A stretch of DNA of 42,580 nucleotides from an uncultured Opitutia bacterium (GTDB lineage: Bacteria; Verrucomicrobiota; Verrucomicrobiia; Opitutales; Opitutaceae), in contig CAIPZZ010000103.1 of the NCBI GenBank assembly GCA_903869665.1, positions 1 through 42,580 of the forward strand, read 5' to 3'. Made by a program: the position numbers and the translations under genes. Numbering within the stretch: the stretch's first letter is position 1; every line of letters begins with the position of its first letter. Below the pieces are notes generated by a model. It saw only the letters and a program-made list of their open reading frames with translations. It did no database searches and was not told the origin of the DNA. Of the stretch, positions 42,413-42,580 are shown piece by piece.

Positions 42413-42580
42413 TCACGGCGTGGCGGCGGCCGGGTTCGGGCCGGGCGTGGTGCGGGCGGCGAGGGGCTGCCATTGCGGGGGCTGCGGGGTGAGGGTCAGA
42501 GCGTCGCCGAGAATACGGAGGGATTCGCGGAGGTTGATGTCCATTTTGGCGTAGCGCTCGTCGGTGCGGTCGTCGGGGTC
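42413..42580 (-). CDS. 3' end of a gene running off the right edge
   Basis: Read leftward from the window edge, 55 codons end at TGA (42415-42413): DPDDRTDERYAKMDINLRES, RILGDALTLTPQPPQWQPL and a Pro/Ala-rich tail. The frame agrees with the edge throughout. The product is unknown. The gap 42253-42412 between it and the 195-residue gene shows no gene. Confidence 0.6.
   Translation of the reverse strand, partial: DPDDRTDERYAKMDINLRESLRILGDALTLTPQPPQWQPLAARTTPGPNPAAATP

Overview
The window is GC-rich chromosomal DNA of a heterotrophic Gram-negative bacterium. The most likely source is a Verrucomicrobiota member of the Opitutaceae type; this rests on the gene set (DUF1080, DUF5069, Feo operon with two FeoA proteins, PPi-type PEPCK-like enzyme, Wzz/tyrosine-kinase export locus) and style, not on a marker-gene comparison. 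Almost no start codon has a Shine-Dalgarno motif; most are preceded by C-rich DNA (..CCATG). No rRNA, tRNA, CRISPR array or transposase was seen.

Layout. 1-6441: surface polysaccharide export locus. A partial membrane/TPR-like gene points left. Pointing right are an Ala-rich exported protein, an outer-membrane beta-barrel, a Wza-type export protein and a Wzz/BY-kinase with an unusual Gly/Tyr-rich head. 6460-9252: ferrous iron uptake operon feoA-feoA-feoB (leftward) with a recognisable promoter and a palindromic Fur-type operator in its spacer. 9312-10651: TauE/SafE exporter and MOSC protein. 10750-13094: small poorly known proteins. 13196-15873: FkbM methyltransferase, GT2 and GT10 (fucosyltransferase-like) glycan genes. 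15936-24924: housekeeping genes serS, nadK, a MalK/UgpC-type ABC ATPase, ispD, a PD-(D/E)XK nuclease-like gene, pyrF, ispE and ptsI. 25198-31721: DUF1080 protein, small membrane proteins, a Phd/VapC toxin-antitoxin pair, priA and a putative NlpC/P60-like exported protein. 31911-34666: two neighbouring genes broken by point lesions. 34772-42580: MATE transporter, remnant VOC gene, NHL-repeat lipoprotein, a 1151-residue PPi-type PEP carboxykinase-like enzyme, a small anchored protein and the 3' end of a further gene.

The most unusual signals are structural. The toxin-antitoxin pair sits between priA's true 3' end and a diverged second copy of that 3' end, as if a mini-island had entered there. 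Palindromic, nested and short tandem repeats of intergenic type occur between genes and also, in frame, inside ispE (two places) and the ABC ATPase. A strong terminator hairpin lies directly before the polysaccharide export gene. Two adjacent genes carry in-frame TAG and TAA stops and a frameshift.

Functionally, the export genes and the FkbM/GT2/GT10 group could both serve cell-surface glycans, but they are separated by the iron genes and no link is shown. IspD and IspE supply two steps of the MEP isoprenoid pathway. PtsI, the ABC ATPase and the PEPCK-like enzyme all touch carbon uptake and PEP metabolism, though their partners (HPr, permeases) are not in the window.
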